Positions 7,555-15,088 of a DNA stretch of 52,161 nucleotides are shown here, in pieces. The number at the start of each line of letters is the position of its first letter. The stretch's first letter is position 1. Below the pieces are notes generated by a model that saw only the letters and a program-made list of their open reading frames with translations, had not been told where the DNA came from and did not search any database. This stretch comes from JAWXVE01 sp044425575 (GTDB lineage: Bacteria; Bacillota; Clostridia; Lachnospirales; Lachnospiraceae): assembly GCA_044425575.1 (NCBI GenBank), contig JAWXVE010000005.1, positions 1-52,161 of the forward strand. Reading direction: 5' to 3'. Made by a program: the position numbers and the translations under genes.

Positions 7555-8582
7555 TGGTAGGAACGACACGTCAAATGGGAGAAGCAAGTCTTAATGTATC
7601 AGAAGTATATGTTGAGTCTAGCGGGAGTATAGTAGGTACCAAAGAAGGAGAAGGTCCCTTGTCAAAATGTTTTGATCGAGTGTTACAAGATGATCAAATG
7701 GGCTGTCAAACATGGGAAGAAGCAGAAAGTAAGCTTCAAAAAGAAGCAGTTATGATTGCATTGGAGAAGGAAGGATTGCAACCTAGTGATATACGTTATT
7801 TAATTGCGGGGGATTTATTAGGACAATCCATTGCCACTTCCTTTGGATTAATGGATTTTGAGATTCCATTATTAGGTTTATATGGGGCATGTTCCACTTG
7901 TGGGGAATCTCTAGGCATTGCTAGTGTTTTGTTAAGTGCAGGGGCGGCTAATAAGATTGTATGTGTCACTTCTAGTCACTTTGCTAGTGCAGAGAAAGAA
8001 TTTCGATTTCCATTAGAGTATGGAAACCAGCGACCACCATCTTCTACTTGGACGGTAACAGGAAGTGGTGCATTTGTCTTATCGAGTAAGAGAACTAAGA
8101 ATGCGGGGGTACGCATAACAGGAATTACAACTGGCAAAATTGTAGATTATGGTATTAGTGATGCTATGAATATGGGAGCTTGTATGGCACCAGCTGCATG
8201 TGATACCATTGTGAAAAATCTCCAGGATTTTAAGAGGGGAGTGGAAGATTACGATTGCATTCTTACAGGGGATCTAGGGAGTGTTGGACAACAAGTGCTA
8301 TGGAAGTTAATGAAAGAACAAGGATATGATATTTCAGGCAGTCATAAAGATTGTGGAATTCTAATCTATGATAGCGAGACCCAAGATACACATGCAGGAG
8401 GTTCTGGATGTGGTTGTAGTGCAGTAGTATTAGCTGGATATGTGATTCCAAAACTCCTAAAAGGGGATTGGAAGAGAGTGCTATTCTTACCCACAGGTGC
8501 ACTTTTATCTAAGATTAGTTATAATGAAGGGCAGACCATACCAGCAATTGCACATGGTGTGGTGCTAGAAGGGATTTCCTAA
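7554..8582 (+). CDS. spoVAD: stage V sporulation protein AD
   Basis: SpoVAD is a peripheral inner-membrane protein with a thiolase fold that binds dipicolinic acid. Starting at ATG 7554 (GGGAGG at 7542-7547) it is 342 aa, the usual size; the longer in-frame start at 7536 lies before this ribosome site. Thiolase-like landmarks are the GACSTCGESL segment (about residues 111-120), and GGSGCGC near residue 283. The TAATG overlap ties it to spoVAC. The usual next gene, spoVAE, is displaced here by about 2 kb of other genes. Confidence 0.93.
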   Translation: MVGTTRQMGEASLNVSEVYVESSGSIVGTKEGEGPLSKCFDRVLQDDQMGCQTWEEAESKLQKEAVMIALEKEGLQPSDIRYLIAGDLLGQSIATSFGLMDFEIPLLGLYGACSTCGESLGIASVLLSAGAANKIVCVTSSHFASAEKEFRFPLEYGNQRPPSSTWTVTGSGAFVLSSKRTKNAGVRITGITTGKIVDYGISDAMNMGACMAPAACDTIVKNLQDFKRGVEDYDCILTGDLGSVGQQVLWKLMKEQGYDISGSHKDCGILIYDSETQDTHAGGSGCGCSAVVLAGYVIPKLLKGDWKRVLFLPTGALLSKISYNEGQTIPAIAHGVVLEGIS

Positions 8583-8603
8583 ACCATATTTTCTTAGAAA
8601 TAA

Positions 8604-8632
8604 CTGTACAAATAGTTGAATTATGGATAGAA
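8604..8632 (+). promoter_or_regulatory. possible sigma-A promoter for ridA
   Basis: TGTACA (8604-8609), 17 bp, TAGAAT (8627-8632) match the vegetative consensus at 4/6 and 5/6. They lie in the 105-bp gap between spoVAD and ridA, where a promoter is expected because the downstream genes are not sporulation genes. Confidence 0.4.
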
Positions 8633-8687
8633 TGTAAAGGATGTTAACGATTTACCATTAGACACACATAGTAGGAGGAACATAAGA

Positions 8688-9062
8688 ATGAAAACAATCT
8701 ATACCAAAAAAGCACCGGCAGCTATAGGACCATATTCCCAAGGAATGATTGCGGGAGATTTTCTATATTCTTCAGGTCAAATTCCACTAAATCCTGAGAA
8801 TGGAGAAATTGTAGGAACAAGTATTACGGAACAAGCAGTGCAGGTTATGCACAACGTAGAGGCTATTTTAGGAGAGGTGAATCTTACCTTTCAGGAAGTA
8901 GTAAAAACCACATGCTTTTTAGCAGATATGAGTGATTTTGCAGAGTTCAACCAAGTATATGAGCAATATTTTGTATCAAAGCCAGCTAGAAGCTGTGTGG
9001 CAGTGAAGCAATTACCGAAAGATGTTTTATGCGAAGTGGAAGTGATTGCATACGTATCATAA
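8688..9062 (+). CDS. ridA: RidA/YjgF family enamine/imine deaminase
   Basis: RidA hydrolyses reactive enamine/imine intermediates such as 2-aminoacrylate made by PLP enzymes in the cytosol. The 124-aa protein has the whole family signature: IGPYSQG near the N-terminus, SGQIPL(N)P at about residues 29-36, the KTTCFLADM strand, and PARSCVAVKQLP with the substrate-binding Arg at about residue 104, then EVEVIAYV at the end. AGGAGGAA precedes ATG 8688. It heads a short run with aroK and a DMT transporter. Closely related names (TdcF, YabJ) describe the same family. Confidence 0.93.
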   Translation: MKTIYTKKAPAAIGPYSQGMIAGDFLYSSGQIPLNPENGEIVGTSITEQAVQVMHNVEAILGEVNLTFQEVVKTTCFLADMSDFAEFNQVYEQYFVSKPARSCVAVKQLPKDVLCEVEVIAYVS

Positions 9063-9095
9063 GTTGTGTAGGAAAGTACCAAGGAGAATGAGGGG

Positions 9096-9599
9096 ATGAG
9101 ACGAGATAATGTAATCTTAATTGGTATGCCAGGGGTTGGAAAAAGTACAGTAGGTGTGGTACTTGCCAAACGACTGGGGTATCAATTTGTAGATTCTGAT
9201 ATTTGCATTCAGCAGGAAGAAGGCCGTTTATTACATGAGATTATTGAACAAGAAGGGTTAGAAGGATTCTTGTTAATCGAAAACCGTGTGAATGCTTCTT
9301 TTGCGTGTAAAAAACATGTAATTGCCACTGGTGGTAGTGCTATTTATGGTGCAGAGAGTATGGAACACTTGCACAAGATTGGATTTGTGGTATACATGAA
9401 ATTGCCACTAGAAGAATTATCTGTGCGATTAGGTGATTTAAATAAGCGTGGCGTGGCACTTAAGGAGAAACAGACATTGGAAGATTTGTATAGGGAGCGT
9501 ATTCCATATTATGAGCAATATGCAGACTATATCATAGATACAAGTCATCTTTCTATACGGGAGATTGTTGCTCAGATTAGTGAATGTTACGGTACATAA
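9096..9599 (+). CDS. aroK: shikimate kinase
   Basis: Shikimate kinase phosphorylates the 3-OH of shikimate in aromatic amino acid synthesis. The 167-aa protein has Walker A GMPGVGKST at residues 10-18, the shikimate-binding Asp in VDSD at about 32-35, ATGGSA at about 76-81, and a lid region with an Arg-rich segment (DLYRERIPYYEQYAD, about 128-142). The GAG GGGATG context gives a short ribosome site. The usual DxD and Arg positions are present, so function is likely, though the lid differs from the best-studied enzymes. It lies alone from other aro genes, between ridA and an exporter. Confidence 0.85.
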   Translation: MRRDNVILIGMPGVGKSTVGVVLAKRLGYQFVDSDICIQQEEGRLLHEIIEQEGLEGFLLIENRVNASFACKKHVIATGGSAIYGAESMEHLHKIGFVVYMKLPLEELSVRLGDLNKRGVALKEKQTLEDLYRERIPYYEQYADYIIDTSHLSIREIVAQISECYGT

Positions 9600-9623
9600 G
9601 AAAAGCGGAAGGAACCAGTAGAG

Positions 9624-10514
9624 ATGAATACCAAGAAGTTAGTGAGCAGTTCGTTATTATTTGTGACAGCATGTATTTGGGGTGTTGCATTTGTAGCGCA
9701 AAGCATGGGAATGGATCATATAGGACCATTTACCTTTAATTTTGTCCGAACATTAATTGGGGCAATTGTGTTAATTCCTGTTATATTTCTATTTTCAGAC
9801 AAAAAATTAGAGCAGAGTGAAGAAGAGAAAAAATCATATCGCTACCATACCTGGGTAGGAGGCATCTGTTGTGGAGTGGCACTTTGCATAGCCACAAGTT
9901 TTCAACAATTTGGCATTATGTATACCACGGTAGGAAAAGCAGGATTTATTACAGCTCTTTATATTATTATTGTGCCTATATTAGGGCTCTTCCTTAAGAA
10001 GAAAGTACGTTTATTAATTTGGATTAGTGCTGGTATTGCAGTCGTTGGGTTTTATTTGTTATGTGTTATGGGTCAATTTGAATTGAATATTGGGGACTTG
10101 TTAATTTTAATATGTGCCCTTGTTTTTTCCATTCATATTTTAATTATTGACTATTTTTCCCCAAGAGGCAATGGAGTTCAGATTTCGGCCATACAATTTG
10201 CTGTTACTGCTTTCCTATGTGGGATTGGTGCACTGATTTTTGAGACCATTGTATGGGAAGATATATGCAACGCTTGGCTGCCCATTCTCTATGCAGGAGT
10301 TATGTCTTGTGGAGTGGCATATACATTACAAATAATAGGGCAGAAGAATACAGAGCCTGCAGTGGCATCTCTCATCTTAAGTTTAGAAGCGGTGGTATCT
10401 GTTATTGCAGGAGCGATTATTTTACATGAACGAATGTCTGTACAAGAATTAGTAGGATGTGGGCTAGTATTTCTGGCTATTATACTGGCACAATTACCAG
10501 AGAAGAAAGCCTAG
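9624..10514 (+). CDS. EamA/DMT-family transporter
   Basis: A 296-aa integral membrane protein with ten predicted helices in two repeated EamA halves (about residues 8-150 and 158-293). The N-terminal half starts with the LLFVTACIWGVAFVAQ motif and the second half holds NTEPAVASLILSLEAVVS, both typical of the drug/metabolite transporter superfamily (RhaT/YdcZ-like amino acid or metabolite exporters). The substrate is not predictable. It follows aroK by 25 bp and is ended by the terminator at 10601. Confidence 0.85.
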   Translation: MNTKKLVSSSLLFVTACIWGVAFVAQSMGMDHIGPFTFNFVRTLIGAIVLIPVIFLFSDKKLEQSEEEKKSYRYHTWVGGICCGVALCIATSFQQFGIMYTTVGKAGFITALYIIIVPILGLFLKKKVRLLIWISAGIAVVGFYLLCVMGQFELNIGDLLILICALVFSIHILIIDYFSPRGNGVQISAIQFAVTAFLCGIGALIFETIVWEDICNAWLPILYAGVMSCGVAYTLQIIGQKNTEPAVASLILSLEAVVSVIAGAIILHERMSVQELVGCGLVFLAIILAQLPEKKA

Positions 10515-10600
10515 TATTACATATGATGTCCCAGCTATGCATTTCGTTTATTTTTCACAATTAAACTAGTATTTTGTGAATAAAGGATTGTATAATGGTA

Positions 10601-10630
10601 AAAAATAGTAGAGGAAACTCTGCTATTTTT
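10601..10630 (+). terminator. intrinsic terminator between EamA gene and spoVAE
   Basis: A near-perfect 13-bp stem with one G-U pair (AAAAATAGTAGAG, 10601-10613, with CTCTGCTATTTTT, 10618-10630) around a GAAA tetraloop ends in five T and then ATTAT. It ends the ridA-aroK-EamA transcript and insulates spoVAE from it. Confidence 0.8.
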
Positions 10631-10665
10631 ATTATCAGAATTAAGGAAAGGGACGGGTGGTTTCT

Positions 10666-11025
10666 ATGGAATATATCAATGCATTTTGGGTAGGAGGAGT
10701 AATCTGTGCCTTTGTTCAGCTGCTAATGGAGAAAACAAAATTAATGCCAGCGCGAATTATGGTGTTGTTAGTGTGTAGTGGTTCCTTGCTTAGCATGATT
10801 GGTATTTACGAACCATTGCTTACTTATGCAGGAGCGGGAGCAAGTGTACCTTTATTAGGATTTGGTCATGTGTTAATGACAGGAGTTCGAGAGGCAGTAG
10901 ATACAGATGGTATTCTTGGATTATTTCGTGGTGGATTTACAGCAGGTGCCCTTGGTACAAGCGCAGCTTTAATCTTTGGTTATCTAATGAGTCTTGTTAC
11001 AAATTCCAAAATGAAGAAAAGTTAA
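10666..11025 (+). CDS. spoVAE: stage V sporulation protein AE
   Basis: SpoVAE is a small membrane subunit of the dipicolinate channel. Starting at ATG 10666 (GGGTGG 5 nt upstream; GTG 10657 is an alternative) it is 119 aa with three to four helices and the motif YAGAGASVPLLGFGHVL (about residues 50-66), which parallels SpoVAC. It corresponds to the SpoVAE-b form found in spoVAC-AD-AE operons. Here it is separated from spoVAD by ridA, aroK, a transporter and a terminator, and no promoter between that terminator and its start was evident. Confidence 0.88.
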   Translation: MEYINAFWVGGVICAFVQLLMEKTKLMPARIMVLLVCSGSLLSMIGIYEPLLTYAGAGASVPLLGFGHVLMTGVREAVDTDGILGLFRGGFTAGALGTSAALIFGYLMSLVTNSKMKKS

Positions 11026-11035
11026 GAAGATTATA

Positions 11036-11512
11036 TTATTCATATGCAATATGGTGGTAATCAAGGAATCGGATTAGGGATTGGTCCCATAGGGAATCAG
11101 CACTTTTATCTAGTGTAAAAGTATGGTAAGCCGTTCCAGTTACAAGGGTAATGTGCTGGTTTTCGTATTTAATGGTAAGTACAAAGCTTTTAATGGTATG
11201 ATCTGGAAGATCTATTTGGCTTTTATCAAGAAGAGCATGAAGGGTGGAGTGGTTTACATGAAGAATCAGTTTGAATACTTCAGGCGCCTTTTTCCCTTTT
11301 ATAATATCGTATAGAACGGTGCGGACCTTTTCAAAGGAAATGTAGGATTCACATGGAGTATCTTCTTCTGTAGTGGTTCTTAAGTGTCCATCAATCAAGT
11401 GGGAGATGGAAGTGGTGATTTGTGCCTCTTTTAATAGAAATGTGTCAAATGCTGAAGTAGTCAACAAGGCACTCATAAATTGTTTGTTATCTGTGATTTG
11501 TATGGATATCAT
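11036..11512 (-). CDS. DUF5721-like hypothetical protein
   Basis: A soluble 158-aa protein with no signal peptide, membrane helix or Cys-rich motif. Strand-rich segments (VRTVLYDIIKGKKAPEVFK; FVLTIKYENQHITLVTGTAYHTFTL split over about residues 60-135) and the C-terminal DQSLIRFLDYHHIAYE are what I recall of the clostridial DUF5721 family, so the name is from memory only. The start at 11512 has GAAAGAGG 6 nt upstream. It is convergent with spoVAE (10-bp gap) and divergent from degV. Confidence 0.6.
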   Translation of the reverse strand: MISIQITDNKQFMSALLTTSAFDTFLLKEAQITTSISHLIDGHLRTTTEEDTPCESYISFEKVRTVLYDIIKGKKAPEVFKLILHVNHSTLHALLDKSQIDLPDHTIKSFVLTIKYENQHITLVTGTAYHTFTLDKSADSLWDQSLIRFLDYHHIAYE

Positions 11513-11597
11513 AGGAAACCTCTTTCTTCTTTCGATTCATTGTATCATAAATCAAAGTGTTTGTAATAGTTTTTGTATAGTTTTTGAAGATTTTCTC

Positions 11598-11626
11598 TTT
11601 ACTTAAATAAGTGTTCGTGCTATACT
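11598..11626 (+). promoter_or_regulatory. sigma-A promoter of degV gene
   Basis: TTTACT (11598-11603), 17 bp, TATACT (11621-11626): each hexamer is one or two bases from consensus. The start would be near 11633, inside the palindrome at 11625-11649. Confidence 0.7.
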
Positions 11627-11649
11627 ATGTAGTAATCAATACTACATAG
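11625..11649. promoter_or_regulatory. 10-bp perfect inverted repeat at degV promoter
   Basis: CTATGTAGTA (11625-11634) and TACTACATAG (11640-11649) are exact inverted copies with a 5-nt spacer. The left arm overlaps the -10 box and start point, the usual place for a repressor operator. As RNA the right part could only form a partial hairpin, so a DNA operator is more likely. The regulator is not identified. Confidence 0.6.
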
Positions 11650-11694
11650 AGTGGTGTGACAAATCATAGATTCAGGTTGAGAAGAGGGGTAGAG

Positions 11695-12537
11695 ATGAGT
11701 TTTAAATTAGTGGTCGATAGTTGTTGTGAATTACCAGAAAGTTTTTTGGAACGATACCAGGTGGAAAGCATTGCATTTGGGTTACAAATCGGTGATTATT
11801 ATACGGAAGATGATGAAAATTTTGATCAGTTAGATTTTATTAAGCGAGTGGCAGATAGTGAAATATGTGCGCAATCGGCATGCCCATCACCAGAACGATT
11901 TTTGACTGCATATGAAACTAGTGTAGATCATATTTATGTGATTACTATTGCATCCCCACTAAGTGGATGTTATAACAGTGCTAATTTAGGAAGAGATTTA
12001 TACAAAGAACAAGGAGGAACAACTCCTATTCACATTATTGATTCGCGCTCAGCATCTTGTGGACAGACACAGATTGCTTATAAGATTGCAGAATTAGAAG
12101 AAGCAGGGGAATCCTTTGAACAGATATGTGAGAAGATTGAACAATATAGAGATGAACTTTGCATTTACTTTGTGTTAAATAATTTAGAAACTTTACGTAA
12201 GAATGGACGAATGACAGCCGTGAAAGCAGTCGTAGCCTCTACGCTCCATATAAAGCCAGTTATGACAGCTACGGATGAAGGTATTATTGAACAAGTGTGC
12301 AATGCCATTGGCATTAATAAAGCGTTAAATAAGATGGTAGCTATTGTTGTAGATCGAAAGAAAGACTTAAGTGAGAAACGTGTCATGATTTCCCATTGCA
12401 ATTGCTTGGAACGTGCAGAATATGTACGTGAATTATTTGAGAATCAAACTGCTGTTAAAGCAATAGAGATTATGGCTATGAAAGGTCTTAGTACTTTATA
12501 CGCCAACGATGGAGGTATTATTGTAACGGTAGAATAG
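11695..12537 (+). CDS. DegV family (fatty-acid-binding) protein
   Basis: DegV/FakB proteins bind a fatty acid and present it to a kinase (FakA) for incorporation into phospholipid. The 280-aa protein starts at ATG 11695 with AGAGGGG upstream; the longer opening from 11656 is unsupported. It shows the family N-terminus KLVVDSCCELP with the D-S region (about residues 4-14), the SPLSGCYNSA motif (about 94-103) and IDSRSASCGQ (about 120-129). The Thr/Ser residues that contact the carboxylate are replaced partly by Cys in the DSCCEL segment. No fakA-like gene is nearby. Confidence 0.9.
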   Translation: MSFKLVVDSCCELPESFLERYQVESIAFGLQIGDYYTEDDENFDQLDFIKRVADSEICAQSACPSPERFLTAYETSVDHIYVITIASPLSGCYNSANLGRDLYKEQGGTTPIHIIDSRSASCGQTQIAYKIAELEEAGESFEQICEKIEQYRDELCIYFVLNNLETLRKNGRMTAVKAVVASTLHIKPVMTATDEGIIEQVCNAIGINKALNKMVAIVVDRKKDLSEKRVMISHCNCLERAEYVRELFENQTAVKAIEIMAMKGLSTLYANDGGIIVTVE

Positions 12538-12540
12538 AAT

Positions 12541-13245
12541 CTAGTGTGAACAATAAGATTTTCTCATATGTAAATATTCTTTAAGTGTAAGTGGTGCTGT
12601 GTACTTTGTTAACAGCACTACTTTTTTAAAGGGAATATCTGTGACATAATCACGGTTACAGATGTATTCTTTCTTGAGTACAAAAAAAGAAGGGTATGTA
12701 GATAGGACTTCTACAAAATATGAAAATTGTTCTTTTACACGAAGAAGAGTATGATTAATCAACATAATCTGAATGTAGTAGTTATCCCTTTGTACATAGA
12801 CAATATCAGAAGGAAGTATGTAGTGAACACTCTCCTCTGTGCGTACTTCTAAAGTGGGATTTTGGCTCATAAGTGCAACATGAATAAGGTCTACAATAGC
12901 AGTTAAATCTGTTTCTGTTGGGGCATCTGGTAAATAAATCACATCATTGGTACAAGTTACTGTATCTGTACCAATCATGGATCCACAATTATAGAAATAA
13001 ATAGGAGCCATACATCCAGTGGAACGAATACCTTCTACTGTAGTAGTTGCATTTTCAATATGTTGTTGATGGTCAATTAAGAAAACATTGTATTTTAGTA
13101 ATGTGCGAATCGACGAGATATCATATCCATAAGCATCAATATAAAGTACAATATTTGCTTGTAATCTAAGAGAAGCTTCTCTAGATAGAAGACGTTCCAT
13201 ATGTTTTCTTCTTGCAGCATCATCATCACAAATTGCAATATACAT
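12541..13245 (-). CDS. LytTR-type response regulator
   Basis: A 234-aa regulator. Residues 1-120 resemble a receiver domain: CDDDAARR at 6-13 supplies the acidic pocket and Asp58 (NVFLIDHQ) is the likely phosphoacceptor, although the usual MPxxxG loop is absent. Residues about 132-228 form a LytTR DNA-binding domain (SDIVYVQRDNYYIQI; FVLKKEYICNRDYV; KKVVLLTKYTAPLTLKEY). No histidine kinase is adjacent, so it is an orphan or serves a distant kinase. It lies 15 bp after the DUF1294 gene on the same strand and ends 3 bp from degV in convergent orientation. Confidence 0.8.
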   Translation of the reverse strand: MYIAICDDDAARRKHMERLLSREASLRLQANIVLYIDAYGYDISSIRTLLKYNVFLIDHQQHIENATTTVEGIRSTGCMAPIYFYNCGSMIGTDTVTCTNDVIYLPDAPTETDLTAIVDLIHVALMSQNPTLEVRTEESVHYILPSDIVYVQRDNYYIQIMLINHTLLRVKEQFSYFVEVLSTYPSFFVLKKEYICNRDYVTDIPFKKVVLLTKYTAPLTLKEYLHMRKSYCSH

Positions 13246-13260
13246 AATTGGGTTTCACTC

Positions 13261-13569
13261 CTATATAAAATAAAAATCATAAGGTGACACTTGTGTCACC
13301 CAAAATAAAAAGGCTAAGTGGAGTAGCATAATGATAGGCAACCCGAAGACAAATGTAGAGTGTTTCGTCTTATGTCGAAAGGTATACATACCAATGATTG
13401 TGCCTAAGCATCCACCAATTAAGGCAATGGTAAATAAAGTGGATTCTGGAATACGCCATTGGTGATTTTGGGCTTTATGCTTATCAATTCCCATACCGAA
13501 AAATCCAATTAGATTTACCATACCTACATAGCCCAATAGAAAAATTGGAACATCCATATAAATAACCAT
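13261..13569 (-). CDS. DUF1294 small membrane protein
   Basis: A 102-aa protein with three hydrophobic helices. The central GIDKHKAQNHQWRIPESTL and the IGGCLGTIIGMYTFRHKTKH segment (about residues 28-68) match what I know of DUF1294. Function is unknown. ATG 13569 has GAGAAAGG close upstream; Met5 is an alternative start. It sits between argG and the LytTR gene on the same strand. Confidence 0.88.
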   Translation of the reverse strand: MVIYMDVPIFLLGYVGMVNLIGFFGMGIDKHKAQNHQWRIPESTLFTIALIGGCLGTIIGMYTFRHKTKHSTFVFGLPIIMLLHLAFLFWVTQVSPYDFYFI

Positions 13570-13586
13570 GCCTTTCTCAAAGTGCC

Positions 13587-13611
13587 GTGTGAAAAATCAT
13601 ATTTTTCACAC
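13587..13611. other. 11-bp perfect inverted repeat after argG
   Basis: GTGTGAAAAAT (13587-13597) and ATTTTTCACAC (13601-13611) flank a CAT loop. On the minus strand it follows the argG stop by 30 bp and precedes DUF1294. It has a T-rich arm but no T-run outside the stem, so it is at best a weak terminator. Confidence 0.5.
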
Positions 13612-13641
13612 TATCTCCTTTAGATGTAAAAGGTGCTGTTA

Positions 13642-14862
13642 TTATTTCCCTTGTTCTACTTCTTGCATCTTCATAGCACGCACTTTACAAGAAAGACCAA
13701 ATAAGTTGATAAATCCTTCTGCATCATGGTGGTCATATAAGTCGCCTGTTGTAAAGGAAGCAATGCTTTCATTATAAAGTGAGTATGGAGATGTAGTTCC
13801 AGCTTTAATAATGTTACCCTTGTATAATTGGAACTTTACCGTACCAGTTACGTATGTTTGTGTAGATTCAATAAAGGCTTGTACGGCTTCTCTAAGTGGA
13901 GTAAACCATTTTCCTTCGTATACAATATCAGCTAATTTATTGCCCATATCTTTTTTGGCAGTATAAGTATCACGATCTAAGATAAGCTCCTCTAATTGTT
14001 GGTGAGCTTCCATGAGAATCGTTCCACCTGGAGTTTCATATACACCGCGTGACTTCATACCAACTACACGGTTTTCCACAATATCCACGATACCAATCCC
14101 ATGTTTTCCGCCAAGGGTATTTAATTCACGAATAATATCTGCCACTTTCATCTCTTTGCCATTTACACTAGTAGGAATTCCTTTTTCAAATGTCATGGTA
14201 ACATATTCCCCTTGTTCAGGCGCTTTTTGAGGTGTTGTGCCAAGAACAAGTAAATGGTCAAAGTTAGGTTCTGCATCAGGATCTTCTAATTCAAGACCTT
14301 CATGGCTAATATGCCATAAGTTACGGTCACGACTATAGCTAGAGTTAGCAGAAAATGGTAAATCTATCCCGTGCTCCTTGCAATATTCGATTTCAGATTC
14401 ACGAGAATCCATATGCCATTTTTCATGTCTCCATGCTGCAATAATCTTAAGATCTGGAGCAAGTGCTTTAATACCTAATTCAAAGCGGATTTGGTCATTT
14501 CCTTTTCCAGTAGCACCGTGACAAATCGCAGTTGCTTGTTCAATTCGTGCAATTTCCACAAGACGTTTGGCAATAACAGGACGAGCCATTGAGGTTCCAA
14601 GTAAATATTTGTTCTCATAGATTGCATTACCAAGTACACAAGGAATCACATAGTCATCACAGAATTCGTCAATTACATCTTCAATGTATAATTTAGTTGC
14701 TCCACACAATTTGGCTCTTTCTTCTAAACCATCTAATTCGTCCCCTTGTCCACAATCGATGCAGACACAAATTACTTCATAATCAAAGTTCTCTTTTAAC
14801 CATGGAATAATTGCTGTTGTGTCAAGCCCACCTGAGTAAGCTAAGATTACTTTTTCTTTCAT
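13642..14862 (-). CDS. argG: argininosuccinate synthase
   Basis: ArgG condenses citrulline and aspartate with ATP, the penultimate step of arginine synthesis. The 406-aa protein starts with KVILAYSGGLDTTAIIPWL, the ATP-pyrophosphatase loop (SGGLDT at about residues 10-15), and contains GATGKGNDQIRFE (about 115-127) that binds citrulline and aspartate, and SRESEIEY. Length is normal. AAGGAG is 7 nt upstream of the start. It is divergent from argC and shares with it the regulatory region at 14943-15037. ArgH is not in the window. Confidence 0.97.
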   Translation of the reverse strand: MKEKVILAYSGGLDTTAIIPWLKENFDYEVICVCIDCGQGDELDGLEERAKLCGATKLYIEDVIDEFCDDYVIPCVLGNAIYENKYLLGTSMARPVIAKRLVEIARIEQATAICHGATGKGNDQIRFELGIKALAPDLKIIAAWRHEKWHMDSRESEIEYCKEHGIDLPFSANSSYSRDRNLWHISHEGLELEDPDAEPNFDHLLVLGTTPQKAPEQGEYVTMTFEKGIPTSVNGKEMKVADIIRELNTLGGKHGIGIVDIVENRVVGMKSRGVYETPGGTILMEAHQQLEELILDRDTYTAKKDMGNKLADIVYEGKWFTPLREAVQAFIESTQTYVTGTVKFQLYKGNIIKAGTTSPYSLYNESIASFTTGDLYDHHDAEGFINLFGLSCKVRAMKMQEVEQGK

Positions 14863-14912
14863 TGATTTTCTCCTTTATTTTATGGGATTTTTGTTGTATT
14901 CTTATGGTAATT

Positions 14913-14941
14913 AATATATACTATTTCACAAGAGTTTGCAA
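14913..14941 (-). promoter_or_regulatory. sigma-A promoter of argG
   Basis: On the minus strand TTGCAA (14941-14936), 17 bp, TATATT (14918-14913). It lies directly beside the ARG-box-like site at 14943-14956 and about 50 bp before the start codon of argG. Confidence 0.65.
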
Positions 14942-14942
14942 G

Positions 14943-15037
14943 TGCAATTTTATGCAAATTATTATAAAAACATGGATTAGCATGCATAAAAACAAAAAAA
15001 GATTGCATATTATGCAGTTAAAATGTATAATTATGCA
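14943..15037. promoter_or_regulatory. four ARG-box-like operators (ArgR/AhrC)
   Basis: Four sites of the TGNAT-W4-ATNCA type lie between divergent argG and argC: TGCAATTTTATGCA (14943-14956), TGGATTAGCATGCA (14973-14986), TGCATATTATGCA (15004-15016, one base shorter and perfectly palindromic) and TGTATAATTATGCA (15024-15037, a full match). The first abuts the argG -35 box; the third covers the argC -35 and the fourth covers its -10. This is the layout expected for arginine-dependent repression by an ArgR hexamer. The ArgR gene itself is not in the window. Confidence 0.75.
15003..15031 (+). promoter_or_regulatory. sigma-A promoter of argC operon
   Basis: TTGCAT (15003-15008), 17 bp, TATAAT (15026-15031): a perfect -10 box at consensus spacing. 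Both hexamers lie inside ARG-box-like palindromes, so repressor and polymerase would compete. Confidence 0.8.
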
Positions 15038-15088
15038 AAATGATTTTAAGGAAGCTAAACCTACTTTAAGAAAGGGATGGATATTAAT

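Noticed and set aside
10569..10596. TATAAT at 10591 as promoter for spoVAE
   Set aside because: No good -35 box at 17 bp, and the start point would fall inside the terminator stem 10601-10630, so the transcript would end at once.
11123..11606. Plus-strand ORFs opposite the DUF5721-like gene
   Set aside because: They are antisense shadows without ribosome sites; the minus-strand frame is continuous and has a good start.
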